Shown: positions 17,281 to 38,347, counted from the first letter of the stretch. The stretch is DNA of 60,719 nucleotides from Gallionellaceae bacterium (GCA_028714875.1 JAQTLN010000025.1:1-60719); one strand, 5' to 3'. The notes: generated by a model not told the origin, from the letters alone. Program-made: numbers and translations.

Positions 17281-17311
17281 CCGACGCATGTGAGCCTTAC
17301 ACATGCGTCGG
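17281..17311 (+). other. Hairpin between tRNA-Trp and secE
   Basis: A perfect 12-bp stem (CCGACGCATGTG/CACATGCGTCGG) with a 7-base loop and no T tract. Likely a processing or stability element in the leader of secE, 19 bases before its start. Confidence 0.5.
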
Positions 17312-17330
17312 TCGGAGTTACACCCATCTC

Positions 17331-17678
17331 ATGGCTGACAACATCAAACTACTGGCTGCGGGCCTGCTGATAGCGGCTGGCATTGCCGGTTTTTATTTTT
17401 TTGCGGACAGCCCCACGGTGCTGCGTGTTCTATCTGTCCTGGCGGGTATGGGCGCGGCGCTGGGCGTGGTCTGGTACACGACGGTTGGTCAGCGTTTCTT
17501 CGCATTCAGTCAGGAATCAATTACCGAAGCGCGCAAGGTGGTATGGCCTACGCGCAAGGAAACCATGCAGATGACCGGTGTGGTGGTGGCATTCGTGATC
17601 GTCATGGCGCTGTTCCTCTGGATGGTGGATGGCGTTCTCATGTACCTGGTGAAACTTCTCATGGGCAGGGGCGAGTAA
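17331..17678 (+). CDS. secE: Preprotein translocase subunit SecE
   Basis: 115 residues with three predicted membrane helices (about 6-26, 31-50 and 80-108), the three-helix proteobacterial form. The conserved amphipathic segment [13 protein letters not shown] (about 65-77) precedes the last helix that clamps SecY. Its stop overlaps the nusG start (TAATG). Confidence 0.96.
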   Translation: MADNIKLLAAGLLIAAGIAGFYFFADSPTVLRVLSVLAGMGAALGVVWYTTVGQRFFAFSQESITEARKVVWPTRKETMQMTGVVVAFVIVMALFLWMVDGVLMYLVKLLMGRGE

Positions 17679-18211
17679 TGGCGATGCAGTGGTATGTGGT
17701 CCATGCCTATTCCGGGTTTGAAAAGAGCGTGATGCGCGCGCTCAAGGAGCGTGTGGAACGCTCCGGCATGCAAGACAAATTCGGCGAGATTCTGGTGCCG
17801 GTGGAAGAAGTCGTCGAAATGAAAGGCGGCAAGAAAATGACCACCGAGCGCAAGTTCTTTCCCGGTTATGTGCTGGTGCAGATGGAAATGGATGATGACT
17901 CCTGGCATCTGGTGAAAAGCACCGCCAAGGTGACCGGTTTCGTCGGTGGCACGGCCAATAAACCGGCGCCGATCAGCGAGAAGGAAGTTCAATCGATCCT
18001 GCAGCAGATGCAGGACGGTGTGGAAAAACCCAAGCACAAGATTACCTTCGAGATCGGCGAGGTGGTGCGTGTGGTGGATGGGCCGTTCAATGATTTCAAC
18101 GGCATGGTGGAAGAGGTCAATTACGAGAAGAACAAACTGCGTGTCGCGGTCACCATCTTCGGCCGAGCCACGCCGGTAGAACTGGATTTTGCCCAGATCG
18201 AGAAGGTTTGA
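17678..18211 (+). CDS. nusG: Transcription termination/antitermination factor NusG
   Basis: 177 residues from ATG 17678. The NGN domain starts [14 protein letters not shown] and contacts RNA polymerase; the C-terminal KOW domain has [16 protein letters not shown] (about 124-139) and binds Rho or S10. Coupled to secE through TAATG. An alternative ATG two codons later exists. Confidence 0.97.
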   Translation: MAMQWYVVHAYSGFEKSVMRALKERVERSGMQDKFGEILVPVEEVVEMKGGKKMTTERKFFPGYVLVQMEMDDDSWHLVKSTAKVTGFVGGTANKPAPISEKEVQSILQQMQDGVEKPKHKITFEIGEVVRVVDGPFNDFNGMVEEVNYEKNKLRVAVTIFGRATPVELDFAQIEKV

Positions 18212-18300
18212 ACCTGCTTGATCTGCGCCGGGATGGCCCGGCAAGAGGAGCGTCCTGGCGTTATCAGGGTGCGCTAACACTCACTTTCTGGAGTAACTAA

Positions 18301-18732
18301 ATGGCCAAGAAAATCGTCGGCTACGTCAAGCTGCAAGTGCCAGCGGGCAAAGCCAATCCCTCTCCGCCTATCGGCCCCGCATTGGGTCAGCGCGGTTTGA
18401 ATATCATGGAATTCTGCAAGTCCTTCAACGCCCAGACCCAGGGTCTGGAGCCGGGCCTGCCGATTCCCGTGGTGATCACCGCCTACGCGGACAAGTCCTT
18501 CACCTTCATCATGAAGACGCCCCCGGCGACTATCCTGATCAAGAAGGCTGTGGGCATTACCAAAGGCAGCGCGAAGCCGCACAGCGACAAGGTGGGCGTG
18601 ATTACCCGCGCCCAGCTCGAACAAATCGCCACGACCAAGATGCCAGACCTGACCGCCGCCGACATGGATGCCGCCGTGCGTACCATCGCCGGCAGCGCGC
18701 GCAGCATCGGTCTCAATGTGGAGGGCGTGTGA
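18301..18732 (+). CDS. rplK: Ribosomal protein uL11
   Basis: 143 residues. It binds the GTPase-centre rRNA; the N-terminal [21 protein letters not shown] is the proline-rich region that thiopeptides contact. It is paired with rplA one base downstream. The 89-base gap after nusG has GC-rich pairing and may hold the L1 autoregulatory site, but I could not define it. Confidence 0.97.
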   Translation: MAKKIVGYVKLQVPAGKANPSPPIGPALGQRGLNIMEFCKSFNAQTQGLEPGLPIPVVITAYADKSFTFIMKTPPATILIKKAVGITKGSAKPHSDKVGVITRAQLEQIATTKMPDLTAADMDAAVRTIAGSARSIGLNVEGV

Positions 18733-18733
18733 C

Positions 18734-19426
18734 ATGGTTTCCAAGCGAGTCAAGGGCCTGAAGGCCAAGATCGAACGCACCAAGAATTATCCCGTCGACG
18801 AAGCGCTGGCGCTGGTCAAAGAAGCCGCCACCGCCAAATTCGACGAATCCATCGATGCCGCCATCAACCTGGGCGTCGATCCGCGTAAATCCGACCAGGT
18901 GGTGCGTGGTTCCGTGGTGATGCCGCGCGGCATCGGCAAGACCGTGCGCGTGGCCGTGTTCGCGCAAGGCGCCAACGTTGAGCTGGCCAAAGCCGCCGGC
19001 GCCGACATCGTCGGCTTCGACGACCTCGCCGCGGAAATTAAGGCCGGCAAGATGGATTTCGACGTGGTGATCGCCACACCCGACGCGATGCGCGTGGTCG
19101 GCCAATTGGGCCAGATCCTCGGTCCGCGTGGCCTGATGCCCAACCCCAAGGTCGGCACCGTGACCCCGAACGTCGCCGAGGCGGTAAAGAACGCCAAAGC
19201 CGGTCAGGTCCAGTACCGCACCGACAAGGCCGGCATCATCCACGCCACCATCGGTCGCGCCTCTTTCGAGCCGGCTGCCTTGCGCGAGAACCTGACCGCA
19301 TTGCTGGAAGCGTTGAACAAGGCTAAGCCCGCCGCGAGCAAGGGCGTCTACATGAAGAAGGTCTCTGTCTCCAGCACCATGGGCGTCGGCGTTCGCGTCG
19401 ACCAGGCCAGTCTGGCGGCGCAGTAA
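18734..19426 (+). CDS. rplA: Ribosomal protein uL1
   Basis: 230 residues from ATG 18734. It forms the L1 stalk and in E. coli represses rplKA translation. [15 protein letters not shown] (about 129-143) is the family signature. It follows rplK directly. Confidence 0.97.
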   Translation: MVSKRVKGLKAKIERTKNYPVDEALALVKEAATAKFDESIDAAINLGVDPRKSDQVVRGSVVMPRGIGKTVRVAVFAQGANVELAKAAGADIVGFDDLAAEIKAGKMDFDVVIATPDAMRVVGQLGQILGPRGLMPNPKVGTVTPNVAEAVKNAKAGQVQYRTDKAGIIHATIGRASFEPAALRENLTALLEALNKAKPAASKGVYMKKVSVSSTMGVGVRVDQASLAAQ

Positions 19427-19700
19427 GAAATTGATTGGCCCGCCGCGCGATTGCGGTGGGGAATGAACTTTGGGCCGTTGCCAAACCCTTGAGGGGGCGG
19501 CGGCGGATCGTCAAAGACCGCAGGCGCGCCGCTGGGAATCTTCCAGCGGGGCTTAATCGAGAGGCTTGCCTCGCGGCCTGCGCAGATGGTGTTCCCGAAC
19601 AGGACAAGTGGCCGTTTAACAGCGGCTTGACTCCTGCTCAGGTCGCCGTGGGTGCGGCGGACTTTCCGCCGCGTGTGGACTTGAAAGGAGAAGAGACCTT
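19427..19700 (+). promoter_or_regulatory. rplJ leader (probable L10-L7/L12 autoregulatory RNA)
   Basis: A 274-base untranslated stretch between rplA and rplJ, the position of the L10 leader to which the L10(L12)4 complex binds in enterobacteria. Several GC-rich stems are visible (for example GAGGCTTGCCTC, and GCGGCGGACTTTCCGCCGC near 19655), and AAAGGAG lies just before rplJ. Assigned from position and pairing only; a covariance search for the L10_leader family would settle it. Confidence 0.5.
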
Positions 19701-20207
19701 ATGAGTCTTAATCTTGATGACAAAAAGGTCGTAGTGGCTGAGGTGTCGGCGCAAGTCGCCAGCGCCGAAACCATCGTCGTGGCCGAATACCGTGGTGTTC
19801 AGGTGGTGAATCTGACCCAGTTGCGCAAGAAAGCCCGGGAATCCGGCGTTTACCTGCGTGTACTGAAAAATACCCTGGTACGTCGCGCCGTGGCCGATAC
19901 CCCGTTCGCCGAACTTTCCAAGCACATGGTCGGACCGCTGATCTACAGCATCTCCACCGATCCTGTCGCGGCCGCGAAAGTGCTGAACGATTTCGCCAAG
20001 ACCAATGACAAGCTGATTCTCAAGGCGGGTTGTTACGCCGGCAAGGTGCTCGACGCTTCCGGCGTGCAGGCACTGGCCAGCATTCCCAGCCGCGAAGAGT
20101 TGCTCGGCAAGCTGTTGGGCGTCATGCAGGCACCGGTGTCCGGTTTCGCCGCGGTCATGGCCGCTCTCGCCAAGCAGCGCGAAGAAGAAGCTGGCGTCGT
20201 CGCCTGA
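19701..20207 (+). CDS. rplJ: Ribosomal protein uL10
   Basis: 168 residues. It anchors the L7/L12 dimers at the stalk base. Typical N-terminal segment ([28 protein letters not shown]), a helical C terminus that binds L12 and a short acidic end. Followed after 56 bases by rplL. Confidence 0.96.
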   Translation: MSLNLDDKKVVVAEVSAQVASAETIVVAEYRGVQVVNLTQLRKKARESGVYLRVLKNTLVRRAVADTPFAELSKHMVGPLIYSISTDPVAAAKVLNDFAKTNDKLILKAGCYAGKVLDASGVQALASIPSREELLGKLLGVMQAPVSGFAAVMAALAKQREEEAGVVA

Positions 20208-20263
20208 CCGGCAACGCGCCACGACCACATTCTGTAAAGACTATCGATTTAGGAGTTTGAACC

Positions 20264-20641
20264 ATGGCTATTAGCAAAGAAGACATCCTGGAAGCCGTAG
20301 GCGCCATGACGGTAATGGAACTGAACGACCTGGTGAAGGCGTTCGAAGAGAAGTTCGGCGTCTCCGCCGCCTCGTTCGGCGGTGGTGGCGGTGGTGGCGG
20401 CGGTGCCGCGGCCGCCGTGGTGGAAGAGAAGACCGAGTTTGACGTGATCCTGACCGCCGCCGGCGCTCAGAAGGTCAACGTCATCAAGGTCGTGCGCGCT
20501 ATCACCGGCCTCGGCCTGAAGGAAGCCAAGGATCTGGTGGACGGCGCTCCCAAGGCTGTCAAGGAAGGTATCGCCAAGGCCGAGGCCGACGACATCCTGA
20601 AGCAATTGACCGAAGCGGGCGCGACCGCCGAAATCAAGTAA
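20264..20641 (+). CDS. rplL: Ribosomal protein bL12
   Basis: 125 residues: N-terminal dimer domain, Gly/Ala hinge (GGGGGGGG then AAAA, about 41-55) and the factor-binding C-terminal domain ending [10 protein letters not shown]. Multi-copy stalk protein. AGGAG precedes the ATG. Confidence 0.97.
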   Translation: MAISKEDILEAVGAMTVMELNDLVKAFEEKFGVSAASFGGGGGGGGGAAAAVVEEKTEFDVILTAAGAQKVNVIKVVRAITGLGLKEAKDLVDGAPKAVKEGIAKAEADDILKQLTEAGATAEIK

Positions 20642-20673
20642 TTCGGTGTTGTTTCGGGAGTTACCCGAGAGCG

Positions 20674-20702
20674 GGCTGGTGGCATTTTGCCGCCAGCCTT
20701 TT
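20674..20702 (+). terminator. Attenuator between rplL and rpoB
   Basis: A 10-bp stem with one G-U (GGCTGGTGGC/GCCGCCAGCC), 5-base loop and four T residues. It corresponds to the partial terminator that lowers rpoBC relative to the L10/L12 genes in E. coli; strength here is inferred. Confidence 0.75.
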
Positions 20703-20803
20703 CGCGTTTCCCACTTACCGTTTCAGGAATCAGCTGCCAGAAATTGAGTCACACGATTTCGATTTCTGATACCTGATCCCTGTCCCCTGGAGACGGAGTC
20801 CAA

Positions 20804-25126
<4,323 letters not shown>

Positions 25127-25204
25127 GTAGGATGCGGTAAGCGCAGCGCACCGCATCGAACCGGGGACGACGCCTGAAACGGCTCGTCCCTCACCGCATC
25201 CTAC
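25127..25204. repeat. GTAG-headed inverted palindrome pair in the rpoB-rpoC gap, copy 3
   Basis: It begins GTAGGATGCGGT immediately after the rpoB TGA and ends with the exact complement ACCGCATCCTAC 19 bases before the rpoC start. Each half folds on itself (GATGCGGT/ACCGCATC; GGGACGA/TCGTCCC). It fills most of an intercistronic gap that must be transcribed through. Confidence 0.65.
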
Positions 25205-25223
25205 CGCTCTCACGGAGACGCAA

Positions 25224-29423
<4,200 letters not shown>

Positions 29424-29426
29424 ACA

Positions 29427-29463
29427 GGATGGATTGCGGGCTTGACAGGGTCCGCGATCATCC
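29427..29463 (+). terminator. rpoC-end hairpin with the str promoter -35 in its loop
   Basis: Arms 29427-29439 and 29452-29463 pair over 12 bp with one bulged G and one U-G. The 12-base loop contains TTGACA. Only a short T-poor tail follows, so it may be a weak terminator or RNA-end structure. Confidence 0.55.
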
Positions 29464-29470
29464 TTACTAT
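29442..29470 (+). promoter_or_regulatory. Sigma-70 promoter of the str operon
   Basis: TTGACA (29442-29447), 17-base spacer, TACTAT (29465-29470). It leaves a leader of roughly 90 bases before rpsL. Confidence 0.8.
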
Positions 29471-29566
29471 GCGCAGTCTTTTTTCGGCCAGCCCGCCTCG
29501 TAGCGCAAGCCACGGGAAGCAGGGCTGATTTGTTCAGGTTTCAAGATTTAGCTGGGAACGCGTTAG

Positions 29567-29947
29567 ATGCCGACCATCAACCAATTAGTACGGAAGCCGC
29601 GTCAGGCTCCGATAGAGAAAAGCAAGGTACCTGCCATGGAGGCCTGCCCGCAAAAGCGTGGCGTGTGCACTCGTGTCTATACCACCACGCCGAAGAAGCC
29701 TAACTCCGCGCTGCGGAAGGTTGCCAAGGTGCGCCTGTCCAATGGCTTCGAAGTCATTGGTTACATCGGTGGCGAGGGTCACAACCTGCAAGAGCACTCG
29801 GTAGTGCTGGTGCGTGGTGGCCGGGTCAAGGATTTGCCGGGTGTGCGTTACCACATCGTGCGCGGCAGTCTGGATACCGCCGGTGTCAAGGACCGCAAGC
29901 AGAGCCGTTCCAAATACGGTGCCAAGCGCGCCAAGACCGGCAAGTAA
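29567..29947 (+). CDS. rpsL: Ribosomal protein uS12
   Basis: 126 residues. Decoding-site protein. [15 protein letters not shown] and [14 protein letters not shown] carry the wild-type lysines that, when changed, give streptomycin resistance. First gene of rpsL-rpsG-fusA-tuf-rpsJ. Confidence 0.98.
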   Translation: MPTINQLVRKPRQAPIEKSKVPAMEACPQKRGVCTRVYTTTPKKPNSALRKVAKVRLSNGFEVIGYIGGEGHNLQEHSVVLVRGGRVKDLPGVRYHIVRGSLDTAGVKDRKQSRSKYGAKRAKTGK

Positions 29948-29965
29948 GAGACAAGGAGTTACAGC

Positions 29966-30436
29966 ATGCCCCGTCGTCGTGAGGTTCCCAAACGTGTCAT
30001 CCTGCCGGACCCGAAGTTCGGTAGCCAGGAAGTGGCCAAGTTCATGAACGTAATCATGAACAGCGGCAAGAAGGCTGTGGCCGAGCGCATCGTATACGGT
30101 GCCTTCGAGCAGATCGGCAAGAAAAGCGGCAAGGACCCGGTTGAAGTCTTTGGTCAGGCCATGTCCAATGTGCGTCCCGTGGTTGAGGTCAAATCTCGTC
30201 GCGTCGGTGGCGCCAACTACCAGGTGCCGGTCGAGGTGCGTCCTTCGCGCCGCAATGCGCTGGCCATGCGCTGGCTCAAAGACGCGGCGCGCAAGCGTGG
30301 TGAGAAATCCATGGGTCAGCGTCTGGCGGGCGAGTTGCTCGATGCCGCTGAAGGCCGTGGCGGCGCCATGAAGAAGCGTGAAGAGATTCACCGTATGGCC
30401 GAAGCCAACAAGGCTTTCTCGCATTTCCGCTTCTGA
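29966..30436 (+). CDS. rpsG: Ribosomal protein uS7
   Basis: 156 residues. It nucleates the 30S head and contacts the E site. [10 protein letters not shown] start; [16 protein letters not shown] in the middle. AAGGAG precedes the ATG. In E. coli it represses this operon; an equivalent site could lie in the short rpsL-rpsG gap but is not obvious. Confidence 0.98.
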   Translation: MPRRREVPKRVILPDPKFGSQEVAKFMNVIMNSGKKAVAERIVYGAFEQIGKKSGKDPVEVFGQAMSNVRPVVEVKSRRVGGANYQVPVEVRPSRRNALAMRWLKDAARKRGEKSMGQRLAGELLDAAEGRGGAMKKREEIHRMAEANKAFSHFRF

Positions 30437-30451
30437 TAAGGAAACAGCACT

Positions 30452-32545
<2,094 letters not shown>

Positions 32546-32560
32546 TAGAGGTTTAGAAAA

Positions 32561-33751
32561 ATGGCCAAGGAAAAATTTGCGCGTACGAAGCCGCACGTGA
32601 ACGTTGGGACGATTGGACACGTTGACCACGGCAAGACGACGCTGACAGCAGCGATCACCACGATACTGTCGAAGAAGTTCGGCGGTGCCGCGAAGAACTA
32701 CGCGGACATCGACTCCGCGCCGGAAGAGAAAGCGCGCGGCATCACCATCAATACCGCGCACGTCGAGTACGAGACCGAGAACCGTCACTACGCGCACGTC
32801 GACTGTCCCGGCCACGCCGATTATGTGAAAAACATGATCACGGGCGCCGCGCAGATGGATGGCGCGATCCTGGTGGTGTCCGCCGCAGACGGCCCGATGC
32901 CGCAGACTCGCGAGCACATCCTGCTCGCCCGTCAGGTTGGCGTGCCCTACATCATTGTCTACATGAACAAGGCCGACATGGTCGACGACGCCGAGCTGCT
33001 CGAACTCGTTGAAATGGAAGTGCGTGAATTGCTCAGCAAATACGACTTCCCGGGTGACGACACCCCCATCATCATCGGCTCCGCCCTGAAAGCCCTGGAA
33101 GGCGACACCAGCGACATCGGCGAGCCCAGCATCTTCAGGCTGGCCGACGCACTCGACAGCTACATCCCCATGCCCGAGCGCGCGGTGGACAAGCCCTTCC
33201 TGATGCCCGTGGAAGACGTATTCTCCATCTCTGGCCGCGGCACCGTGGTGACCGGCCGTGTTGAGCGCGGCATCGTCAAGGTTGGCGAAGAAATCGAAAT
33301 CGTCGGCATCAAGCCCACGGTCAAGACCATCTGCACCGGCGTGGAAATGTTCCGCAAGCTGCTCGACCAAGGTCAGGCCGGCGACAACATCGGCGCCCTG
33401 CTGCGCGGCACCAAGCGTGAAGACGTCGAGCGTGGCCAGGTGCTGGCCAAGCCCGGCAGCATCACCCCGCACACCAAGTTCAGCGCCGAGATCTACGTGC
33501 TGAGCAAGGATGAAGGCGGTCGCCACACCCCGTTCTTCAATGGCTATCGTCCCCAGTTCTATTTCCGCACCACCGACGTGACCGGCGCGATCGAATTGCC
33601 GGCCGGCACCGAGATGGTCATGCCCGGCGACAACGTCTCGATCACGGCGGCGCTGATCGCTCCGATCGCGATGGAAGAAGGTCTGCGCTTCGCCATTCGC
33701 GAAGGTGGCCGTACCGTCGGCGCCGGCGTGGTCGCGAAAGTCATCGAGTAA
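32561..33751 (+). CDS. tuf: Elongation factor Tu, copy 2
   Basis: 396 residues with a translation identical to copy 1 as far as I can compare by eye. Different ribosome-site context (GAGGTTTAGAAAA before ATG). It is the str-operon copy (tufA position). The two copies are 16.6 kb apart in direct orientation and flank rpoBC and most of the str operon. Confidence 0.99.
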   Translation: MAKEKFARTKPHVNVGTIGHVDHGKTTLTAAITTILSKKFGGAAKNYADIDSAPEEKARGITINTAHVEYETENRHYAHVDCPGHADYVKNMITGAAQMDGAILVVSAADGPMPQTREHILLARQVGVPYIIVYMNKADMVDDAELLELVEMEVRELLSKYDFPGDDTPIIIGSALKALEGDTSDIGEPSIFRLADALDSYIPMPERAVDKPFLMPVEDVFSISGRGTVVTGRVERGIVKVGEEIEIVGIKPTVKTICTGVEMFRKLLDQGQAGDNIGALLRGTKREDVERGQVLAKPGSITPHTKFSAEIYVLSKDEGGRHTPFFNGYRPQFYFRTTDVTGAIELPAGTEMVMPGDNVSITAALIAPIAMEEGLRFAIREGGRTVGAGVVAKVIE

Positions 33752-33765
33752 TCAAGGCAACCAAC

Positions 33766-34077
33766 ATGTCAAACCAGAAAATCCGAATTCGCCTCAAGGC
33801 CTACGATTACAAGCTGATCGATCAGTCCGCCATGGAGATCGTCGACACCGCCAAGCGTACCGGCGCCGTCGTCAAGGGGCCTGTGCCGCTGCCTACCTCG
33901 ATCGAACGTTTCGATATCCTGCGCTCACCACACGTGAACAAGAGCTCACGTGACCAGCTGGAAATCCGGACGCACAAGCGCCTGATGGATATTGTCGATC
34001 CCACGGACAAGACTGTTGATGCGTTGATGAAACTTGATCTGCCCGCCGGAGTGGATGTCGAGATCAAGTTGCAGTAA
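33766..34077 (+). CDS. rpsJ: Ribosomal protein uS10 / NusE
   Basis: 103 residues. A 30S head protein that also binds NusB and the NusG KOW domain. [18 protein letters not shown] near the start is the family signature. It starts 14 bases after tuf, so it is read with the str operon; the hairpin/promoter after it separates it from rplC. Confidence 0.98.
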   Translation: MSNQKIRIRLKAYDYKLIDQSAMEIVDTAKRTGAVVKGPVPLPTSIERFDILRSPHVNKSSRDQLEIRTHKRLMDIVDPTDKTVDALMKLDLPAGVDVEIKLQ

Positions 34078-34083
34078 ATCAGG

Positions 34084-34113
34084 TTGCCTTAAGGGCGCGG
34101 GAGTGTATATACT
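34084..34113 (+). promoter_or_regulatory. Probable sigma-70 promoter for rplC
   Basis: TTGCCT (34084-34089), 18-base spacer, TATACT (34108-34113). The -10 lies across the loop and 3' arm of the hairpin at 34095-34123. The leader before rplC is about 55 bases. Confidence 0.5.
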
Positions 34114-34123
34114 CTCGCGCTTT
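34095..34123 (+). terminator. Hairpin between rpsJ and rplC
   Basis: A 10-bp stem with one G-U (GCGCGGGAGT/ACTCTCGCGC), 6-base loop GTATAT, then TTTCTATTT. Looks like an intrinsic terminator ending the str-rpsJ message; it overlaps a promoter. Confidence 0.65.
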
Positions 34124-34175
34124 CTATTTGTAACCGCTGGCCAATTGTAGTCGGCGCCTTGAAAAGGAAACAAAA

Positions 34176-34820
34176 ATGAGTCTAGGCCTTGTCGGTCGGA
34201 AGATCGGCATGACCCGCATTTTCACCGAGGATGGTGTGTCTATCCCTGTGACCGTGTTGGACGTGTCGAACAACCGCGTCAGTCAAGTCAAGACGGCCGC
34301 AACGGACGGTTACACCGCTGTCCAGGTCGCCTATGGCACACGCAAGCCGAGTCGGATCACCAAGCCTGTTGCCGGTCATCTGGCCAAGGCCGGAGTGGAA
34401 GCCGCTCGTGGTCTCGCGGAATTTCGTGTAGCGGCGGATGTGGTCGAGCAACTTCTCCCGGGCGCCGCGCTCAATGCCGAGTTGTTTCAGCCGGGTCAAA
34501 TGGTTGATGTTTCTGGTGTCACGCAGGGCAAGGGTTTTGCCGGCACCATCAAGCGTCACCACTTCAAGTCGCAGCGCGCCTCTCATGGCAACTCGCGCTC
34601 CCACAATGTCCCCGGTTCTATTGGTATGGCTCAGGATCCGGGTCGTGTCTTTCCTGGTAAGCGCATGTCCGGCCATCTGGGTGCGGTGCAGCGTACCGTG
34701 CAGAATCTGGAAGTTGTGCGTGTCGATGGGGCGCGTCAGTTGCTCCTGATCAAGGGCGCGGTTCCTGGTCCCAAGGGCGGCGATATCGTGGTTTGTCCCG
34801 CCGTCAAAGGAGCTGCATGA
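34176..34820 (+). CDS. rplC: Ribosomal protein uL3
   Basis: 214 residues. An early 50S assembly protein near the peptidyl-transferase centre. [23 protein letters not shown] (C-terminal third) contains the glutamine methylated by PrmB in relatives. AAAAGGAAAC precedes the ATG. Confidence 0.97.
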   Translation: MSLGLVGRKIGMTRIFTEDGVSIPVTVLDVSNNRVSQVKTAATDGYTAVQVAYGTRKPSRITKPVAGHLAKAGVEAARGLAEFRVAADVVEQLLPGAALNAELFQPGQMVDVSGVTQGKGFAGTIKRHHFKSQRASHGNSRSHNVPGSIGMAQDPGRVFPGKRMSGHLGAVQRTVQNLEVVRVDGARQLLLIKGAVPGPKGGDIVVCPAVKGAA

Positions 34821-35443
34821 TGGATTTGAAATTGATCAATGCGCAGGGCCAGGACGCGGGTGCCGTGAGCGCTTCCGATGCTGTGTTCGCTCGTGACTAT
34901 AACGAAGCGCTGGTGCATCAGTTGGTTACCGCCTACATGGCCAACGCCCGGACAGGCGATCGTGCCCAGATGACGCGCGCGGAAGTGCGTCACAGCACGA
35001 AGAAGCCATTCAAGCAGAAGGGTACTGGTCGTGCTCGCGCGGGTATGACGTCTTCTCCCATCTGGCGTGGTGGTGGTCGTGCTTTCCCGAACAAGCCTGA
35101 TGAGAACTTCAGCCAGAAAGTCAACCGCAAGATGTTCCGCGCCGGTATCGCGACCATCTTCTCGCGCCTTGCGCAGGATGGTCGTCTGACCGTGGTGGAC
35201 AGCCTGGTCATCGAAGCACCGAAGACCAAGATTCTTGCTGGCAAGCTCAAGGAAATGGGGATTTCCAACCGAGTGCTGATCATTGCGCACGAGATTGATG
35301 AAAATCTCTGGCTTTCCTCCCGCAATCTGCCCAACGTGCTGCTTCTCGAGCCGCAGCACGCCGACCCGGTTAGTTTGATCCGTTTCGATCGCGTGCTCAT
35401 GACGCGCGATGCGGTCAAGTCCATTGAGGAGATGTACGCATGA
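34820..35443 (+). CDS. rplD: Ribosomal protein uL4
   Basis: 207 residues from ATG 34820; a tandem ATG at 34817 also fits, but AAAGGAG is better spaced (7 bases) for 34820. The exit-tunnel loop segment [20 protein letters not shown] (about residues 64-83) is clear. In E. coli uL4 represses the S10 operon; no S10-type leader is recognised here. It overlaps rplW by four bases. Confidence 0.97.
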   Translation: MDLKLINAQGQDAGAVSASDAVFARDYNEALVHQLVTAYMANARTGDRAQMTRAEVRHSTKKPFKQKGTGRARAGMTSSPIWRGGGRAFPNKPDENFSQKVNRKMFRAGIATIFSRLAQDGRLTVVDSLVIEAPKTKILAGKLKEMGISNRVLIIAHEIDENLWLSSRNLPNVLLLEPQHADPVSLIRFDRVLMTRDAVKSIEEMYA

Positions 35444-35751
35444 GCGCCGTGCAGATGAAAGAGGAGCGCCTGCTCCAGGTCATCCTGGCGCCGGTTATCT
35501 CCGAGAAAGCGACGATGCTTGCCGACAAGCGCGAGCAGGTTATTTTCCGTGTTGCCACGAGCGCAACCAAGCCCGAGATCAAGGCGGCTGTCGAGCTGCT
35601 GTTCAAGGTGCAGGTCAAGGATGTGCAAGTGGCCAATGTGAAGGGCAAGAGCAAGCGCTTTGGCCGTTTCAATGGCAAGCGTTCTGACTGGAAGAAGGCC
35701 TATGTCTGCCTGAAGCCGGGTCAGGAACTCAACTTCGCCGCAGGAGAATAA
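35440..35751 (+). CDS. rplW: Ribosomal protein uL23
   Basis: 103 residues. It lies at the tunnel exit and docks trigger factor and [21 protein letters not shown] near the start and [22 protein letters not shown] near the end are typical. The ATGA start overlaps the rplD stop. Confidence 0.97.
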   Translation: MSAVQMKEERLLQVILAPVISEKATMLADKREQVIFRVATSATKPEIKAAVELLFKVQVKDVQVANVKGKSKRFGRFNGKRSDWKKAYVCLKPGQELNFAAGE

Positions 35752-35754
35752 ATC

Positions 35755-36579
35755 ATGCTGGTAAAAGTCAAACCGACCTCTCCCGGCCGCCGCGCGGTTG
35801 TGAAGGTGGTCACGCCTGGTCTGCACAAGGGCAAGCCGGTCGCATCGCTGGTCGAAAAGCAGAACAGCAAGGCTGGTCGCAACAACAATGGCCATATCAC
35901 CACTCGCCACAAGGGTGGTGGTCACAAGCAGCACTACCGTATTGTTGATTTCAAGCGCAACAAGGACGGGATTCCTGGCAAGGTCGAGCGCATCGAATAC
36001 GATCCCAACCGTAGCGCGCATATCGCGCTGCTGCTTTACGTGGATGGCGAACGTCGCTACATCATCGCGCCGCGCGGTGTTGAGGTTGGGACGATTCTGA
36101 TGAGCGGGGCTGAAGCGCCGTTCAAACCGGGTAACTGCATGCCACTGCGCAATATCCCGGTGGGTTCCACGATCCATTGCATCGAAATGATGCCCGGCAA
36201 AGGCGCGCAGATTGCCCGCTCCGCGGGTGCAAGCGTGCAGCTGCTGGCGCGTGAAGGTAGCTACGCTCAGCTTCGTCTGCGCTCTGGCGAAATTCGCCGA
36301 GTTCACGTCGACTGCCGCGCCACCCTGGGTGAAGTCGGCAACGAAGAACACAATCTGCGTTCCATCGGCAAGGCCGGTGCGATGCGCTGGCGTGGTGTTC
36401 GCCCGACTGTGCGCGGAACAGTGATGAACCCGGTTGACCATCCGCACGGTGGTGGCGAAGGCCGTACCGGCGAAGGCCGTGTGCCGGTATCTCCTTGGGG
36501 TCAGCCTACCAAGGGCTACCGTACCCGTAACAATAAGCGTACCGATAGCATGATCGTGCGTCGCCGTCACAAAGCGTAA
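35755..36579 (+). CDS. rplB: Ribosomal protein uL2
   Basis: 274 residues. Required for subunit joining and peptidyl transfer. [19 protein letters not shown] near the N terminus and [15 protein letters not shown], with the functionally important histidine, near the C terminus. Confidence 0.98.
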   Translation: MLVKVKPTSPGRRAVVKVVTPGLHKGKPVASLVEKQNSKAGRNNNGHITTRHKGGGHKQHYRIVDFKRNKDGIPGKVERIEYDPNRSAHIALLLYVDGERRYIIAPRGVEVGTILMSGAEAPFKPGNCMPLRNIPVGSTIHCIEMMPGKGAQIARSAGASVQLLAREGSYAQLRLRSGEIRRVHVDCRATLGEVGNEEHNLRSIGKAGAMRWRGVRPTVRGTVMNPVDHPHGGGEGRTGEGRVPVSPWGQPTKGYRTRNNKRTDSMIVRRRHKA

Positions 36580-36591
36580 GAGGTGAGTTGA

Positions 36592-36870
36592 ATGGCTCGT
36601 TCTGTAAAAAAAGGCCCCTTCGTTGACGGCCACCTATTGAAAAAGGTACTTACCGCGTTGGCGGTTGGTGACAAGAAGCCGATCAAGACCTGGTCGCGCC
36701 GTTCCACGGTGCTGCCCGATTTCATCGGTTTGACCGTTGCTGTCCATAACGGCAAGCAACATATCCCCGTGTACGTCACGGAAAACATGGTGGGCCACAA
36801 GCTCGGCGAATTCGCACTGACCCGTACGTTTAAAGGTCATGCCGCCGACAAAAAGGCCAAGAAGAAGTAA
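36592..36870 (+). CDS. rpsS: Ribosomal protein uS19
   Basis: 92 residues. A 30S head protein beside uS13. [16 protein letters not shown] start, [14 protein letters not shown] in the middle and a Lys-rich tail. Confidence 0.97.
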   Translation: MARSVKKGPFVDGHLLKKVLTALAVGDKKPIKTWSRRSTVLPDFIGLTVAVHNGKQHIPVYVTENMVGHKLGEFALTRTFKGHAADKKAKKK

Positions 36871-36881
36871 GGAGAGCAGCG

Positions 36882-37211
36882 ATGCAAGTATCAGCAATTC
36901 TGCGTGGCACGCGGCTTTCCTCACAGAAGGCCCGTCTGGTCGCCGACATGGTGCGCGGTAAACGTGTCGACCTGGCCCTGAATATCCTCACCTTCTCGCC
37001 GCAGAAGGCCGCCTTCACGATCAAGAAAGTGCTCGAATCGGCTATCGCCAATGCCGAGCACAACGAGGGCGCGGATATCGACGAACTGAAGGTCCGTACC
37101 ATCTACGTCGATCAGGGCTCCAGCCTTAAGCGCTTTACCGCGCGGGCTAAGGGTCGCGGAAACCGCATCATCAAACCGACTTGTCACATCACTGTGACGG
37201 TTGGCGACTGA
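36882..37211 (+). CDS. rplV: Ribosomal protein uL22
   Basis: 109 residues. Its beta hairpin (about 82-100) lines the exit tunnel where macrolide-resistance changes occur in relatives. [17 protein letters not shown] near the start is the signature. AAGGAGAGC precedes the ATG. Confidence 0.97.
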   Translation: MQVSAILRGTRLSSQKARLVADMVRGKRVDLALNILTFSPQKAAFTIKKVLESAIANAEHNEGADIDELKVRTIYVDQGSSLKRFTARAKGRGNRIIKPTCHITVTVGD

Positions 37212-37221
37212 AGGAAGGCAA

Positions 37222-37926
37222 ATGGGACAGAAGATTCATCCGATAGGATTCCGCCTGAGCGTCAACAAGGGCTGGACTTCCAAGTGGTATGCAAATAGCA
37301 AAAATTATGCGGCCACACTGATCGAGGACATCAAGGTGCGCGACTTTCTCAAGAAGAAGCTCGCCCATGCCTCCCTGAGTCGCATTGTTATCGAGCGTCC
37401 GGCTAAAAATGCTCGTATTACCCTGTTTTCCTCACGCCCTGGCGTGGTGATCGGCAAGAAGGGTGAAGACATCGAGGCTTTGCGCCGCCAGCTCAATTCC
37501 ATGATGTCCGTGCCTGTCACGTTGAACATCGAGGAAGTTCGCAAGCCCGAGACCGACGCGCAGCTGATATCCGATTCGATCGCCAACCAGCTCGAGAAGC
37601 GGATCATGTTCCGGCGCGCCATGAAACGCGCCATGCAGAACGCGATGCGTTTCGGTGCTCAGGGCATCAAGATCATGTCAGCCGGACGTTTGAACGGCAT
37701 CGAAATCGCGCGAACCGAGTGGTACCGCGAAGGCCGCGTGCCCTTGCATACACTACGCGCCGATATCGATTACGGGTTCTCTGAAGCCAAGACGACCTAC
37801 GGGATCATTGGTATCAAAGTTTGGGTCTACAAGGGTGATGCACTGGCGCGTGGCGAAAAGCCCGTGGCCGCACCCGAGCCCGAGCGTCGGCCGCGCCGCC
37901 CGGCAGCGCGGGCAGGAAAGGAGTAA
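37222..37926 (+). CDS. rpsC: Ribosomal protein uS3
   Basis: 234 residues from ATG 37222 (AAGGAAGG upstream); a TTG seven codons earlier is inside the rplV end and is rejected. [12 protein letters not shown] start, KH domain with [16 protein letters not shown]-terminal domain with [15 protein letters not shown], basic tail. Confidence 0.97.
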   Translation: MGQKIHPIGFRLSVNKGWTSKWYANSKNYAATLIEDIKVRDFLKKKLAHASLSRIVIERPAKNARITLFSSRPGVVIGKKGEDIEALRRQLNSMMSVPVTLNIEEVRKPETDAQLISDSIANQLEKRIMFRRAMKRAMQNAMRFGAQGIKIMSAGRLNGIEIARTEWYREGRVPLHTLRADIDYGFSEAKTTYGIIGIKVWVYKGDALARGEKPVAAPEPERRPRRPAARAGKE

Positions 37927-37929
37927 CAC

Positions 37930-38346
37930 ATGCTTCAGCCAGCCAGAAGAAAATACCGCAAGGAACAGAAAGGCCGAAATACCGGTCTGGCAACGCGCGG
38001 TGCCAAAGTGAGTTTCGGCGAGTTTGGCCTCAAGGCCATTGCGCGTGGTCGTATTACCGCGCGTCAGATCGAAGCCGCCCGTCGTGCCATGACTCGGCAC
38101 ATCAAGCGTGGTGGCCGCATCTGGATCCGCATTTTCCCGGACAAGCCGATTTCCCAGAAGCCCGCTGAAGTGCGTATGGGTAACGGTAAGGGCAATCCTG
38201 AGTACTACGTCGCGGAAATCCAGCCCGGCAAGGTGCTCTACGAAATGGAGGGTGTGGACGAAGTTACCGCGCGTGAGGCATTTCGCCTGGCCGCTGCTAA
38301 ACTGCCCATCGCCACCACTTTTGTGACTCGCCATTTTGGGATCTGA
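37930..38346 (+). CDS. rplP: Ribosomal protein uL16
   Basis: 138 residues. Late 50S assembly protein at the A site. [16 protein letters not shown] start; [24 protein letters not shown] contains the arginine hydroxylated by YcfD in some bacteria. Three bases separate it from rpsC. Confidence 0.97.
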   Translation: MLQPARRKYRKEQKGRNTGLATRGAKVSFGEFGLKAIARGRITARQIEAARRAMTRHIKRGGRIWIRIFPDKPISQKPAEVRMGNGKGNPEYYVAEIQPGKVLYEMEGVDEVTAREAFRLAAAKLPIATTFVTRHFGI

Positions 38347-38347
38347 C

